Shown here piece by piece: positions 12,210-21,778 of a stretch of 64,000 nt of DNA (position 1 is its first letter; each line of letters opens with the position of its first letter). The notes under the pieces are model-generated. The model was given only the letters and a program-made list of their open reading frames with translations, did no database searches and was not told the origin of the DNA. This stretch comes from Mesodorylaimus sp. YZB2_4 (Eukaryota; Nematoda; Enoplea; Dorylaimida; Dorylaimidae). The DNA is taken from assembly GCA_030248295.1 (NCBI GenBank), contig JASANH010000670.1, positions 1 to 64,000 of the forward strand, read 5' to 3'. The translations under genes were made by a program, and so were the position numbers.

Positions 12210-13150
12210 GATGTCGATTGAAGGAATCAGCTCAGCTGTCGCTGGAACTAACGCGTAAACTAATAAATTTTTTTAGCTCGCTCGTCTGAAACGTAAGGCT
12301 CAAAATGACTTGAAAAGCCATAAAAAGATGATCTTACTTTGAATGTCAAAATATTGCTCACAGTAGGGATAAATCGGCCGAAGTGATGCGGGAAACAAAT
12401 TGAATCGACAATGCGATCGAATTATTTTTAGGTCAATATCGAGAAAGCTGGGGGCTCGCCGGGCTTTCCTACGAAAACAGAAAATTACTAGCAGATCAAC
12501 TCGTGGACAAATAAATTCTCACCAATAAACAGACTGATGAACAAAGCTTTTGCATGCCCAAGATGAAGCATGTGCATTGGATGAAGCAAATGATGCAAAG
12601 CAGGGTTGCCAATGGCGGCAACGGTGGCCGGGCACCTTTATCTACCATCGCCCACGTGCCTTCGTAAAATTGATTGTCCTTCTCAGGAATATCCTTTTTT
12701 TTGGATACAACATCGCTCCATCACGTTTCTCCCAAGGGTGCTGACATTTGACGCAACCGCACGCTCCTAAAATAGAATGAGACTAAGGTTGTGGGACAAC
12801 TTGCGTGGCATATACATACATACCATAAAATTGCTTAATGCTCCAGGCGCTGACCAGGGCTGGCGAGTCGAATAAAGTCGCGTGAAGTCTTACTATAAGT
12901 CGGTATTGACGGCTTTATATCAACGGGAAAACAGAATTGCGCAAAATCGCAGTTCGTCGATGATATTTGGGTAAAACAAGTCCCATCGCGGCTTCTTGCT
13001 TCCAAGTCGCCCAATCCAGAAGCCAAATGTGATAGCATTTTCGAATTGACAATTGTCAATCGTCAATCGTACACGGCTGCTGCTGTTGGGGGCGGGTAGG
13101 GTAGCTGAGCAGTAGGCCATATGGTTCCCCCCCACAACGTGTATTTTGCC
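12210..13150. other. No recognised feature
   Basis: AT-rich sequence between the Ty3 fossil and the mariner copy. Short reading frames on both strands show no recognisable domain and no clear repeat. Confidence 0.5.
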
Positions 13151-13153
13151 TTA

Positions 13154-14399
13154 CCTGAGTGGGACATAAGTCTTGAAACAAGGCAGTTTCAAACTCCCAC
13201 GGAAATGCGGCGAGTGCGCCGCTTGTTGCACTTTAAACGACCACATGTCTGTTAGTCTTATTGTAAAAATCAATCCTGGGAGAGAGTTCGCCAAAACGCA
13301 ATTTTTTCCTGGGCTCACAATTTCCCAAACTTTAAGCATCTCAGACCCCTTGGAATCAATTGAGTTTTCTTGTGGCGTCAATGCGAGCGATTACGCGAAT
13401 ACGGGACAACTTAGGACCGTCCTCGATCTGGCCGAACTCAGGACGCGCTATTCAAACCTGAGACGCCATCAAAAGAATTTCTTGAGATCCACAAAGATCA
13501 CCCAGAAAGCAGGCGAATAAGGAAAATGTGTCAAGAAAATCAATGGATCGCATATTGCGTTTCGACCTGCGAATAAAAGCTTATCGAAAATATAAAATTA
13601 ACGGGCTTATGGCCATGCAAATTGACATAAGCTTCGAAAGATGCAAATCGCTGGCGAACTGGCACGGTGATCGCAGAGTGCAAAAGTTATCTTTTTCGAC
13701 GAGAAGCTGCTCCTTGCGGAACAGCGTCATAATTCCAAGAACAATGTAGTATGTCCGGCATCCAATGAGGATATCCCCAAGCACGAACGGACTGCCCAAC
13801 GTTCCCAGAACAAAAGTTCTGTCATGGTATTGGGCGCCATATCGCTCAATGGCCAACTTCAGCTGGTTTTTGTCGAGCCAGGGAGCAGATTCAATGGCCA
13901 GTATTATCGTAAAAAATTTTTAGAAGCATCTGATCCCAACTATCAACGAATTGCATGCAAAGGTTGATTGGATCTTTTAGCGGCATTCAGCGCCGTCGCA
14001 TTCCGCCAATGCCGCACAAAAATGGCTCAAAACCCACACTCCCGGTTTTATCACCGAGGACGGATAACCCCCTCCTCGCCAGACATGGATCCGTTGGATC
14101 ATTTTACCTGGGGGACGTTGGCGGCAAGGGTGAGTGCTAAACAACAAAGAAGTTAAAAAAGTCTCCGTCGAGCAATACAGCGGGTATGGGCAAAAATGTC
14201 AGAAGATCTGATTCGTGCCGCCATAGGTCCTGTCGAGAGAGATTACTGCTGGTTGTGGAAAATAGCGGCGACCGATTCGAGTGAGCATTTATGAGTGTGA
14301 AGTCAGATGATTTTCGAGTGTTTCGAAAAAAATCTCCATCCCTAATTATTGATTTTCTATTGATCCTCAAAGTTGTTTAAAGATTTATGTCCCACCCTG
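13154..14399 (+). mobile_element. Tc1/mariner transposon copy with TA target duplication
   Basis: The ends are imperfect inverted repeats: cctgagtgggacataagtc on the left, and cagggtgggacataaatctt when the right end is read on the minus strand. Both ends are bounded by TA (13152-13153 and 14400-14401), the duplication expected for this superfamily. The length of 1246 bp is normal for mariner. The transposase inside is frameshifted, so the copy cannot move on its own. Confidence 0.9.
13380..14130 (+). pseudogene. Tc1/mariner transposase, decayed
   Basis: Recognisable blocks appear in order but in changing frames: the second helix-turn-helix (NVSRKSMDRILRFDLRIKAYR), the first catalytic Asp block (FDEKLLLAEQRHN), MVLGAISLNGQLQLVFVEPG, and the third catalytic block SPDMDPLDHFTWGTLAARV. 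The conserved mid-core Asp (QQDGAPxH type) is no longer readable near 13960-14000. At least three frame changes are needed to follow it. The transposase normally binds the TIRs and moves the element into TA sites. Confidence 0.85.
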
Positions 14400-14876
14400 T
14401 ACAGTCAGAAGATAGGAGACTCGCTCCCCGCATCATTCGTTGACTGACACAATATGATTCTTACAACCCAAGCCTATCTTGTACTGTTTTAATTCCCTAA
14501 CGTCAACCCTGAACCTGTCAGCATGCAAAATGCAGTAGCGTATATATATATATACTCAATATCAGGATAAACTTAATGTTTTTCTGCTGTCTATCTAGAT
14601 GGATCCATCAGAATCCAGATCTGGATCCAGTGTAAATCCAATGTGGAATCCACAGATGGAATCAATGCAGCTCCACGGATTATCCCCCTGATTCTAGTAG
14701 AGATCCACGTGGATGGATCTTGGATCCGCGTGGATTTATCATGCCATGGCATAGATCCATGTAGAATGAATGGAAATCAGTGGATCCATGCAGATCTTGG
14801 TGGATTCGCAGTGAATCTTGGTGGAGCTGGGAATCTGGGAACGCTGCTTAGGCGGTAAATCGACAATGAGACCATC
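14400..14876. repeat. ggatcc-rich repetitive stretch
   Basis: Between about 14598 and 14820 the words tggatcc, gtggatc and aatcca recur many times in both orientations, giving local palindromes. The unit is too diverged to give a clean period. A (ta) run lies at 14544-14553. Not coding. Confidence 0.6.
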
Positions 14877-15938
14877 TCAAGGCCACAAGCTACTCGATGT
14901 TGATTTAAAAGCGCACGCTTCATCAGCTGATAACACCAAGCTCAGATAAAAGGCACCGCTGGAATCTGGATTAATACCGTATCCCGCATATCTTGAACCA
15001 GCAACGACGTCAATCACGACGCCTTCATCTCGATCGAGAGTCGTTGAAGCCACGTACCGTTGCATGTCAAGAAATTTTGACTTCAAAATAGCTTCCAGCT
15101 GAGACCGTATAGTAAAACAGGCGAAAGCACCAGCGCGCTGCTTCACATTCGCCAAGGAACAACCACCTTCCGTGCAGGTACCAAACAAAGCCTCGAATTG
15201 AGAATTGCAGCTGCTGCAAAAATACTTAATAGGAGCGCCATAGGAAAGAGAGCTCCGACTAAGAATATTTGCCAAAACGCGCGCGTGTAAGTCACGTTTA
15301 CAAGTCCATTGAGCTTTGATAAAAACGCGGCAATCAGTTGAGTAAAAAGCTCCATGACTGTATTAGGAAGCTTGCCATAGCACTGCGTTGACAGCAGAAG
15401 CATTTCCACATCTTTAACTAAGAAATTTGACATCTTGCATTGTAGTAAGCTTCTAGGAGTATTACTTTCGTTGATGGGAGTCGAAGCACGCAGGTGTTCC
15501 GTCGGGGACAGTTCACACAAACTGACGAAATCATCGAAGTCCAAAGTAAGTTCCGACGGTGTTGACCTCGCTTCGTTGACCTGCTCTCCATTCGGCCCGC
15601 TGCTTCATAAAGTCATCGATCAAGCGGCACCTTAGGGAATAGCCACAAGATATATATCTTGGTCTTCAGTGCTTGAGTCGATGATCACTGGTTTGGGGTG
15701 ATTTGATGGCCAGTCCTTCGGTTTCACGCCCAGCACGCACAATTGCACGTTGCCCATTGCAGGTAAGCGGGTACGATTGAGCCAGTTTGTTGATCGATTG
15801 ACATACATGGCGAGAGCCACACAGAATACTACAGGAATCACAATTTCGATGGGTTTTAGTGTGTCTCGAACGATTTGAGAAGCTCAGATAGTCAGAGCAA
15901 ACATCACAGTAAAACGCGCCGGGGTCTTGAGGCGACAT
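14877..15938 (-). pseudogene. CACTA-like (EnSpm) transposase, N-terminal fragment
   Basis: Read from 15938 downwards: a C2H2-type finger (FYCDVCSDYLSF..RHTKTH), a spacer, an exon with LDFDDFVSLCELSP and TQCYGKLPNTVMELF, then CSSCNSQFEAL..CTEGGCS, a QLEAILKSKFLDMQRYV helix, GVVIDVVAGSRYAGYG, and ADEACAFKSTSSSLWP. The last block corresponds to the TDGVPVFKSSxxSxWP signature of animal CACTA-like transposases. The reading frame ends there because the ggatcc-rich repeat follows, so the catalytic core is absent. Frame changes at about 15280 and 15600 could be introns or breaks. The C-terminal piece at 7386-8099 is on the same strand. The family call is from pattern memory. Confidence 0.5.
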
Positions 15939-16049
15939 TCAACAGGAAGACATTTTTGTGCACTAAGCAAGCAGGCCACCGCCTGCCGCTTAAAATACCG
16001 AGCAAAATACGTTGCCTCCACTGGAACAAGCGCATAAGGTGGCAATGAA

Positions 16050-16210
16050 ATGACTGTGACCATGCAAGCAATGCAGCAAATGCTTTCATGCATTATGAGT
16101 CGGCACGCAATATATTGCCCACCGTATATCTTAGGCGATCGAATGTCAGGGCTTGGGAGTAGAGAAGCTCGTGAAGAGAAGAAATTTCTCGCATGGTCTC
16201 AGTCCTTTTT
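16050..16210 (+). repeat. Interspersed repeat, copy 1 (plus orientation)
   Basis: This carries the shared words tgctttcatgcattatgagtc, cacgcaatatattgcccac and gtcagggcttgggagtagag, in the same order as the repeat at 18759-18990 read on the minus strand. The 3' half of the small inverted-repeat element is lost after about 16200. Confidence 0.8.
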
Positions 16211-16259
16211 ATGGACTGGTGTACTGTTGAAGTTTCGAGCAATTGACGATGCCATGTGT

Positions 16260-17067
16260 ACAAAATAACCAGATCTTAACTGCGGCTTGCTGACCACACG
16301 CTCAGCAAATTCATGCACCTCCATAGCCATTGCAGCGTTAGGCCATGCACACTACCCTTCCTTAAGACTCTTTGATAATCTCCTAGCCGTTTGAGAGTAA
16401 ATCTGATTTGCAATCATGCTGAAGCTTCTAAACTTTTCACAGCTCACTAGTTTCACTTTGTATTTCTTAAATCTTTCTGGGTTCGATCGTCGGGAATTAT
16501 TTGTTTTCTGTTGTTTTTCTCTTACCGAGATATTTCGTACTGGCAGGCTGCATCACACCAAATGATTGTCAGACTATTTCTTAGCAGAGCTTTTATGACC
16601 TTTCGCGATTTACAGCATGGTGTCCAAATCACACCTTATAAACAAAATGCAATTAGGATCAGTCCCAGTAAAACTTGTCAGCTCAGCAAAATTAACTGAC
16701 ACAGCTGTCACACACCGTTCTGAAAATTAGTTAAACAACAGTTGCAATCAAAGAACTTTACTTCGCAATCAACGATTGTGTACTTACACACACACCCATA
16801 CTTACAGCGAGCGGCCATTCGTTTCAAGCCACCCTCCCAATGCTTGTGATCAGCGTCGGCCATACCACCATGCTATTTTTTGGTGACCGCCCGCCGCTCT
16901 CGTAGCTCCATGCGAGAAAGGAAACATGGAGGAAACTGGACCATGGACAGATCATGGATGCTGTGGTATCGCTGACACTCCCAAACCAACTTTTGATTGT
17001 GTGTTTTACACCATACATATCCCTCAGACAGAGTTCGCTGGCTACACCCCAAATACCCGCCCGATGG
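16260..17067. other. No recognised gene
   Basis: AT-rich sequence with a few short frames on both strands and no domain or repeat that I recognise. Confidence 0.5.
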
Positions 17068-17103
17068 CTCCTAGACCGCAGTATTTAAACTGCGGTCTAG
17101 GAG
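17068..17103. repeat. Perfect 15-bp inverted repeat with 6-base spacer
   Basis: ctcctagaccgcagt and its exact reverse complement are separated by atttaa. In RNA this would fold into a 15-bp stem. It could be a fused pair of transposon ends. Confidence 0.9.
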
Positions 17104-17477
17104 TTCTATTCTCACACCCTGGCTCCAAACACGGTGGCTTTAAACTTCTCGCTGGGCGACAAATCAAGCCAATACCAAAGTCGCAAAATAATACTTCTAT
17201 ATCCTCGCCAAAAAGGTTCCAGGCGACAAAGTTACCCCAGCTGCCTTTATAGGAAAATGCCAAACTAATCCCAGACAGATAAACACACATGCAGAAGTAT
17301 CCTTCACAAGCTGGACATGGGGCCAATCGAAGGATGTTGCCGACATTGTGACCCTTTTTGAGTGCCGTGCCGTACCCCAGCCATGATCTAACCCGAGAAA
17401 ATACCTGAAATGGACATATTCAGATGTAAGAAAGATGAATTTATGTCTTTCGCTCACATAACAGCGCGATAATTTTT
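17104..17477. other. No recognised gene
   Basis: Overlapping short frames on both strands, none with a recognisable domain. It lies just downstream of the copia-like gag fossil on the minus strand and may include its remains. Confidence 0.4.
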
Positions 17478-18480
17478 TCAAGCATTTTGCCTTCGACTTT
17501 TGACTTTGACAAAGCAGAATGAAAATAAAAAAGCAAAAATAAGGCTAAACGAAATTAACTCGACTGAAGGGGTGGACGATTGATGAGCTAGAGTTAAAAT
17601 GTTAAAATCCCCTAACTGTTGCAAACTAAGGAAAAGTATTGATCCTTGCCCCTGTCTAGTGCGTGCTGCCATGTCGTGTGCGAGTTTTCTGCAGTCACCC
17701 TTGCAATGCCCTGGGACTTTACAGTGAAAACATCGCTTCTTCATGCCTTGGCTGTGCAGTACGACTTGATCGCCCTATGCCACATTTCAGTTTCCACCGC
17801 TCTCGTGTGTTTTCCGTTGTCTTTTCGACGAGCTTCAGCACGCAACCGGCTCATTATGTAGTCTTCGGTCATTTCTTTTCCTGGCTGAGCCGTCGACACG
17901 ACTACACTAGCTTTCCAACAGACTCGCTCAAACGGCTTCCACAAACTTCGTCTCCGCAACCCGCTGCCCCATACCCGCGAGCTGGCTCGCAAGAGCGCTC
18001 ATATCGCTCAAATGTTGCTCCATCTGCTGTTCCTGGCTTTGACCAGCTTTTATCTTGCCAGTCATTTTTTTTCGGTTATGAGTTGTCTACGTAATTCTCG
18101 CACTTGTCCTGCTCTCCTTTGTTCTCAAAATGACTCTCTATGCGTTTCCACGCATCATTCGCTGGTATTGCGCTCTGTACTAAGAACAAGTAATCGCTCT
18201 AACGCCTTGACTGAGTCTTGACAATGCCTTGGCATCCTGTCTTTGGTATGCATCCACTTGTCGTGACGTCGCCATATCCGGAGGCGCTGACGTTCCACTG
18301 ACAATAGACCTGAGTTGTTTCTCAATCAGAGCAAATCGCATACGAATTTTCCACACATTTTAATTAGACGAGGAACAGCGGGTAATGCGTGCACTACCGT
18401 CGCCACTATTGACCGCAGTAGAATCGTCTTCGCCTAGGCATATAACCTTTAGTAGGTTCCAGCTCGACTTTGATATTATT
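17478..18480 (-). mobile_element. Copia-type (Ty1) LTR retrotransposon gag fossil
   Basis: On the minus strand the order is NDAWKRIESHFENKGE, then SALASQLAGMGQRVA, an ITSRL-like EDYIMSRLRAEARRK, and a CCHC zinc knuckle CFHCKVPGHCKGDCRK near 17735. This is the layout of the UBN2-type gag of copia elements. No protease, integrase or RT follows, so only the gag portion survives, with several breaks. A sequence like a Met-tRNA primer site (tggtatccgtag on the minus strand near 18543) lies upstream and may mark the former 5' end. Confidence 0.7.
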
Positions 18481-18558
18481 TTTCCGTCAGACGGGTAACC
18501 TTGAACATCAACGTGTTTTTACTAGCACGTTTCTACGGATACCAAATACTACGAGTTA

Positions 18559-18758
18559 AGAAGCTAAGAGGGAGTAAGCCAGCAGCGATAAAAGTAAAAG
18601 CAGAGAGAAAGAGACTAGTCGGCAGCCACATAGCATCATGGCATCATGGCATCAACAACTGAGATCTGACATGAAGACTATTCGAAATCCGGCCTCACAC
18701 TGAAAACCGAACATTCGAACTTGACATTTATTATGCGGTAGATAAGTTGAAAATGTGC
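18559..18758. other. No recognised feature
   Basis: Purine-rich sequence with a doubled catcatggcat word near 18634. It could be LTR or leader sequence of the adjacent copia fossil, but I could not define ends. Confidence 0.3.
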
Positions 18759-18990
18759 TCACCTCTTGCTCCGCCCCACTAAAAAAAGGTCCATAAAATG
18801 GACCACGGCCAGGGGCTTAGGAATAGAGAAACAAACCTGCCACCATAAAAAACCTGAAAAACATCCCTCCACCACGAGCTTCTCTACTCCTAAGCCCTGA
18901 CATGCGTTCGCTTTAGATGTAATGTGGGCAATATATATTGCGTGTCGAGTCATAATGCATAGAAGCATGTGCGGCATTCGTCGAGCACGG
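18759..18990 (-). repeat. Interspersed repeat, copy 2, containing a 90-bp TIR element
   Basis: Within it, 18810-18899 is bounded by caggggcttaggaatagaga and, at the other end, the inverted ttctctactcctaagccctg. This makes a miniature element about 90 bp long with 20-bp imperfect TIRs. The flank outside (cattatgactcgacacgcaa when read on the minus strand) is shared with the copy at 16050-16210, so the small element sits inside a larger repeat family. Confidence 0.85.
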
Positions 18991-18999
18991 TCAGTAATC

Positions 19000-19590
19000 A
19001 CGTTGCAGTGTTGTGGGCTTGTTTCAGTGAGGTGCAGGGCTGTAGCGAGAGGAGCGTTGTGGAAGCGTAGATGAAGAGAGCGACGAGAGGACCGACTGCT
19101 CAGGTCGGCTAGAGGAGAGAAACTGAATATATCACAGCTTCGTTACACTGTCTTTTACGGACAAAGATAAGCAGGCGACCACTCTGGTCGGAGACAGAAC
19201 GAAGAAGCTGAGCCACAGGAAAGCGAGCTAAGCATAAAAAAGAAAGAATCACATCGTTAAGTCACAAATCGACCATGCTTCTCCTGGGCTGTAATGTGAG
19301 CCTTGGAATCCATCGCGCTCCGTCGCGACAAGGGCTTTGGTTGGTGGTGCAATCAAACTGTGCATTTGGTAAATGGTTCATCCGTTTTTTTCGTGTAGTC
19401 AAGTCAGGTTTGCAAATTGTAGGTGAATGAATGCGATTGTAACAGCGGTTAAAGGAATGTATTTTTTAGCTGTGGCGTCAAAGAGCAAGGTCTATTTGAT
19501 ATGGGTATTTGACGTTTTAGAAGGTAACTGTAGTGACCACATAGCAGGAAGGTGAAGCATGCTTGCAGCTATGCACAACGCCACGACACG
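19000..19590. other. No recognised gene
   Basis: G/A-rich sequence with scattered gaga words and no open reading frame of note. Confidence 0.5.
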
Positions 19591-19591
19591 T

Positions 19592-19670
19592 CAGGGCTTA
19601 GGAATAGAGAAGCTCGTAGTGGAGGAAAATTTTTCAGGTTTTTCATGGTGGCAGATTTGTTTCTCTATTC
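19592..19670 (+). repeat. Small TIR element, copy 3
   Basis: It starts cagggcttaggaatagagaa and ends tttctctattc, matching the 90-bp element at 18810-18899. The last bases of the right TIR are replaced by aggttgctaag. Confidence 0.8.
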
Positions 19671-19994
19671 AGGTTGCTAAGAAATCTTTGCAAAATATCA
19701 AACTGTGAAGCCGAAGGCAACCAGAAGATCGATAATTTCATATCCGGTGGAAATTTAGTTTGAAGCAGTGCGGTTCAGTGATTTTTTTTGCACGCCGACA
19801 GCGGCACTCACACAATGTGAATCCAAAATAAAAGGAAGCGAGAAAACAGAAAAAACGCACATCGGCTTTAATGAACGATTTTGTCAAAGGTGGTGTGCAT
19901 CATAGCAACACGAATTTAATTTTGATAAGTCAATCGATTTATGACAAATCTGAATTTGGAAGTTCGATTTTTAAAAATCTTAAAGTAAGCAGCG

Positions 19995-20435
19995 GTGCCA
20001 GCCGTCTCCCCCACGCCTTTCAAATCCTACTATAGAACGGGCACACTCGGCGCGTTTGGCGGGAATTTTAATTTTTCCCTAAAGTTTTGCTATCTTCTAA
20101 AAATGTGTGTTGTTTCGTTTCAGGCTTTCGTATTTACCCGTTTGGCTCGAAATATTCATTCTTCGCATACATTTTCGTATCAATCGAATTTTCCCAAAAG
20201 TTTTCTCTTGGAAGCTTACGCGAGAGCGGTCGAGCGAGCCAGCGTGGACGAGTCGGAGACGGACTCCCCAAAAATTGGACATCTTTCTCTCAATTATCCA
20301 CCCAGATTAGCTCCCTTTCTCGTGGTCACTGCTAATGTGATTAAGCCGCAATTTGAACGACGACAATCGGTCAATATTGATGGGAAGGAAGAAGAGAATT
20401 ACGTTTTTAGCGGCAAAGAATTATTTCCGCATTGA
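19995..20435 (+). CDS. Unidentified reading frame, possible exon(s) upstream of 20483-20962
   Basis: A frame without family resemblance. An acceptor-like tttcag near 20124 suggests the real exon begins at about 20125 (AFVFTRLARNIHSSH) and runs to a stop at 20433-20435 with FSGKELFPH. The region RAVERASVDESETDSPKIG is hydrophilic. It overlaps the next frame by a few bases, so the two could be one protein joined by an unrecognised intron or a frameshift. Function unknown. Confidence 0.35.
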   Translation: MPAVSPTPFKSYYRTGTLGAFGGNFNFSLKFCYLLKMCVVSFQAFVFTRLARNIHSSHTFSYQSNFPKSFLLEAYARAVERASVDESETDSPKIGHLSLNYPPRLAPFLVVTANVIKPQFERRQSVNIDGKEEENYVFSGKELFPH

Positions 20436-20482
20436 CTGTAGTTTATCCGCCTCCTGGAACCCTCAACGACTTGACTAATAAT

Positions 20483-20962
20483 ATGGCTAAAGGCAATGCT
20501 GGCAATGCCGCCGATAAGAAGGCCGGCTTCGCTGCTGCGAAGTCGGGACTGAAAACATTTTATCTTTTGAGTCACCAGGATTTGGATATGCTCACAAAAT
20601 CGCCGTTGCCGATCACTTTCGGCGCTACCAATATCGACAAGGTTAAACGGCGATGGGAGGACGAGGCTGAATCGATATATCCCCGTATTAGTACCGGCCC
20701 AGTAAAACAGCGGAAGCTGGCGATGGAAAGAAAAGATTCGACTAGCCCCGCTCCTCCTTCTAAGCTCTATCCCGCTTCTCATCGAGCAACCGTCGGTGGT
20801 AATGGGAGTGGTCAGGCGAAAAATGATGCTTATCAAGAGCTTATGAATTCAACCATTTCCTCTATGATTTCGCTACTGAATACTAAAACGGCCAGAATCA
20901 AAATTGCGCGCACACCTCGAGTGCGCGTAAAAGTTGGTCAGGATTTAGCAAAACTTGATTAG
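20483..20962 (+). CDS. Unidentified 159-residue protein
   Basis: The first ATG of this frame is at 20483 (MAKGNAGNAADKKAGFAAAK). The protein has an Ala/Lys-rich start, a central LKTFYLLSHQDLDMLTKSPL and FGATNIDKVKRRWEDEAESI, a basic Ser/Pro linker, and a final helix NSTISSMISLLNTKTARIKI followed by TPRVRVKVGQ. I recognise no family. The basic composition and its place beside an integrase-like transposon relic suggest a nucleic-acid-binding mobile-element protein, but that is a guess. Confidence 0.4.
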   Translation: MAKGNAGNAADKKAGFAAAKSGLKTFYLLSHQDLDMLTKSPLPITFGATNIDKVKRRWEDEAESIYPRISTGPVKQRKLAMERKDSTSPAPPSKLYPASHRATVGGNGSGQAKNDAYQELMNSTISSMISLLNTKTARIKIARTPRVRVKVGQDLAKLD

Positions 20963-20989
20963 ATTCCTGCAAATCTTGATCAGAATCCC

Positions 20990-21130
20990 ACATTAACTTG
21001 GACTTGCATTGAATTCGCCCATTTTAGTCGAGTGAAAAAATCTCATTAAGTTCAAGCGCGCAATCCTGAAAAAACTTGAATTAATCAAAATTGCGCACTT
21101 GAATTAATCAAGATTGCGCCCTTGAATACT
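20990..21130. repeat. Short direct repeats (cttgaattaatcaa.attgcgc)
   Basis: The word acttgaattaatcaa(a/g)attgcgc occurs twice head to tail at about 21076 and 21097, with a partial third copy before them. Confidence 0.7.
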
Positions 21131-21595
21131 GTAGGCCGTGTCTGGACACAATCAAGTTTTCCCAACTCGATTGACCTAAACCTGAAACTATATTTTGCCA
21201 GAAGCCGAAGGAGGTTCCTTATTTGGTAATTTGGGCGGGCGGGAAACCGGAAAGGCGAAGTTCGTCTCGTTCGGGTCCAATTAATTGTTGTGTTTCGAGC
21301 TAATTTTTTTTTTGAAAACAACTGCAGTGTTTCAAAACTTGGCTGACTGGCAGAATATGTTTCTTTTTATTTTATAGTGACGAATCTTTAATCGGCTTAG
21401 CAAATAATTTTAAACGCAATTGGAACCATTTAGTCAACATCGGTAAGTAAAATCAAAAGAATTATATATTTTGTGGTCGCTCAAGTAGCAAAATGTAAAG
21501 CATGCGCAGGCAGCCTGTTTACACTGCCCTGTCGATTTTCACCCGAGTGCTGTACTGTACAGTTTATCTAGGCTCAGCAGCTTGGCTAGTGAGAT

Positions 21596-21630
21596 CACGG
21601 ATACACTATTACTATAATAGTGTATTCGTG
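21596..21630. repeat. 35-base near-perfect inverted repeat
   Basis: cacggatacactatta and aatagtgtattcgtg pair across a short spacer with one mismatch. It lies about 150 bases before the integrase-like gene and could be a fused TIR pair or a stem in its leader. Confidence 0.8.
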
Positions 21631-21778
21631 AGTGAGATGGTGATCGCGTGGTGGTGACTGGTGACATTAGATTCAGGCCTTATTTTTTCTTCCCCACAAA
21701 TCTATATTCAGGCGTGCTTCTTTTAAGATACTGTTCGACGGTTCGACGAACTCGATATTTTGATCATTTTTCAAAGAA

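Noticed and set aside
16926-17252. Plus-strand 108-residue protein across the 15-bp palindrome
   Set aside because: No domain, no splice context, and it crosses the palindrome; likely chance.
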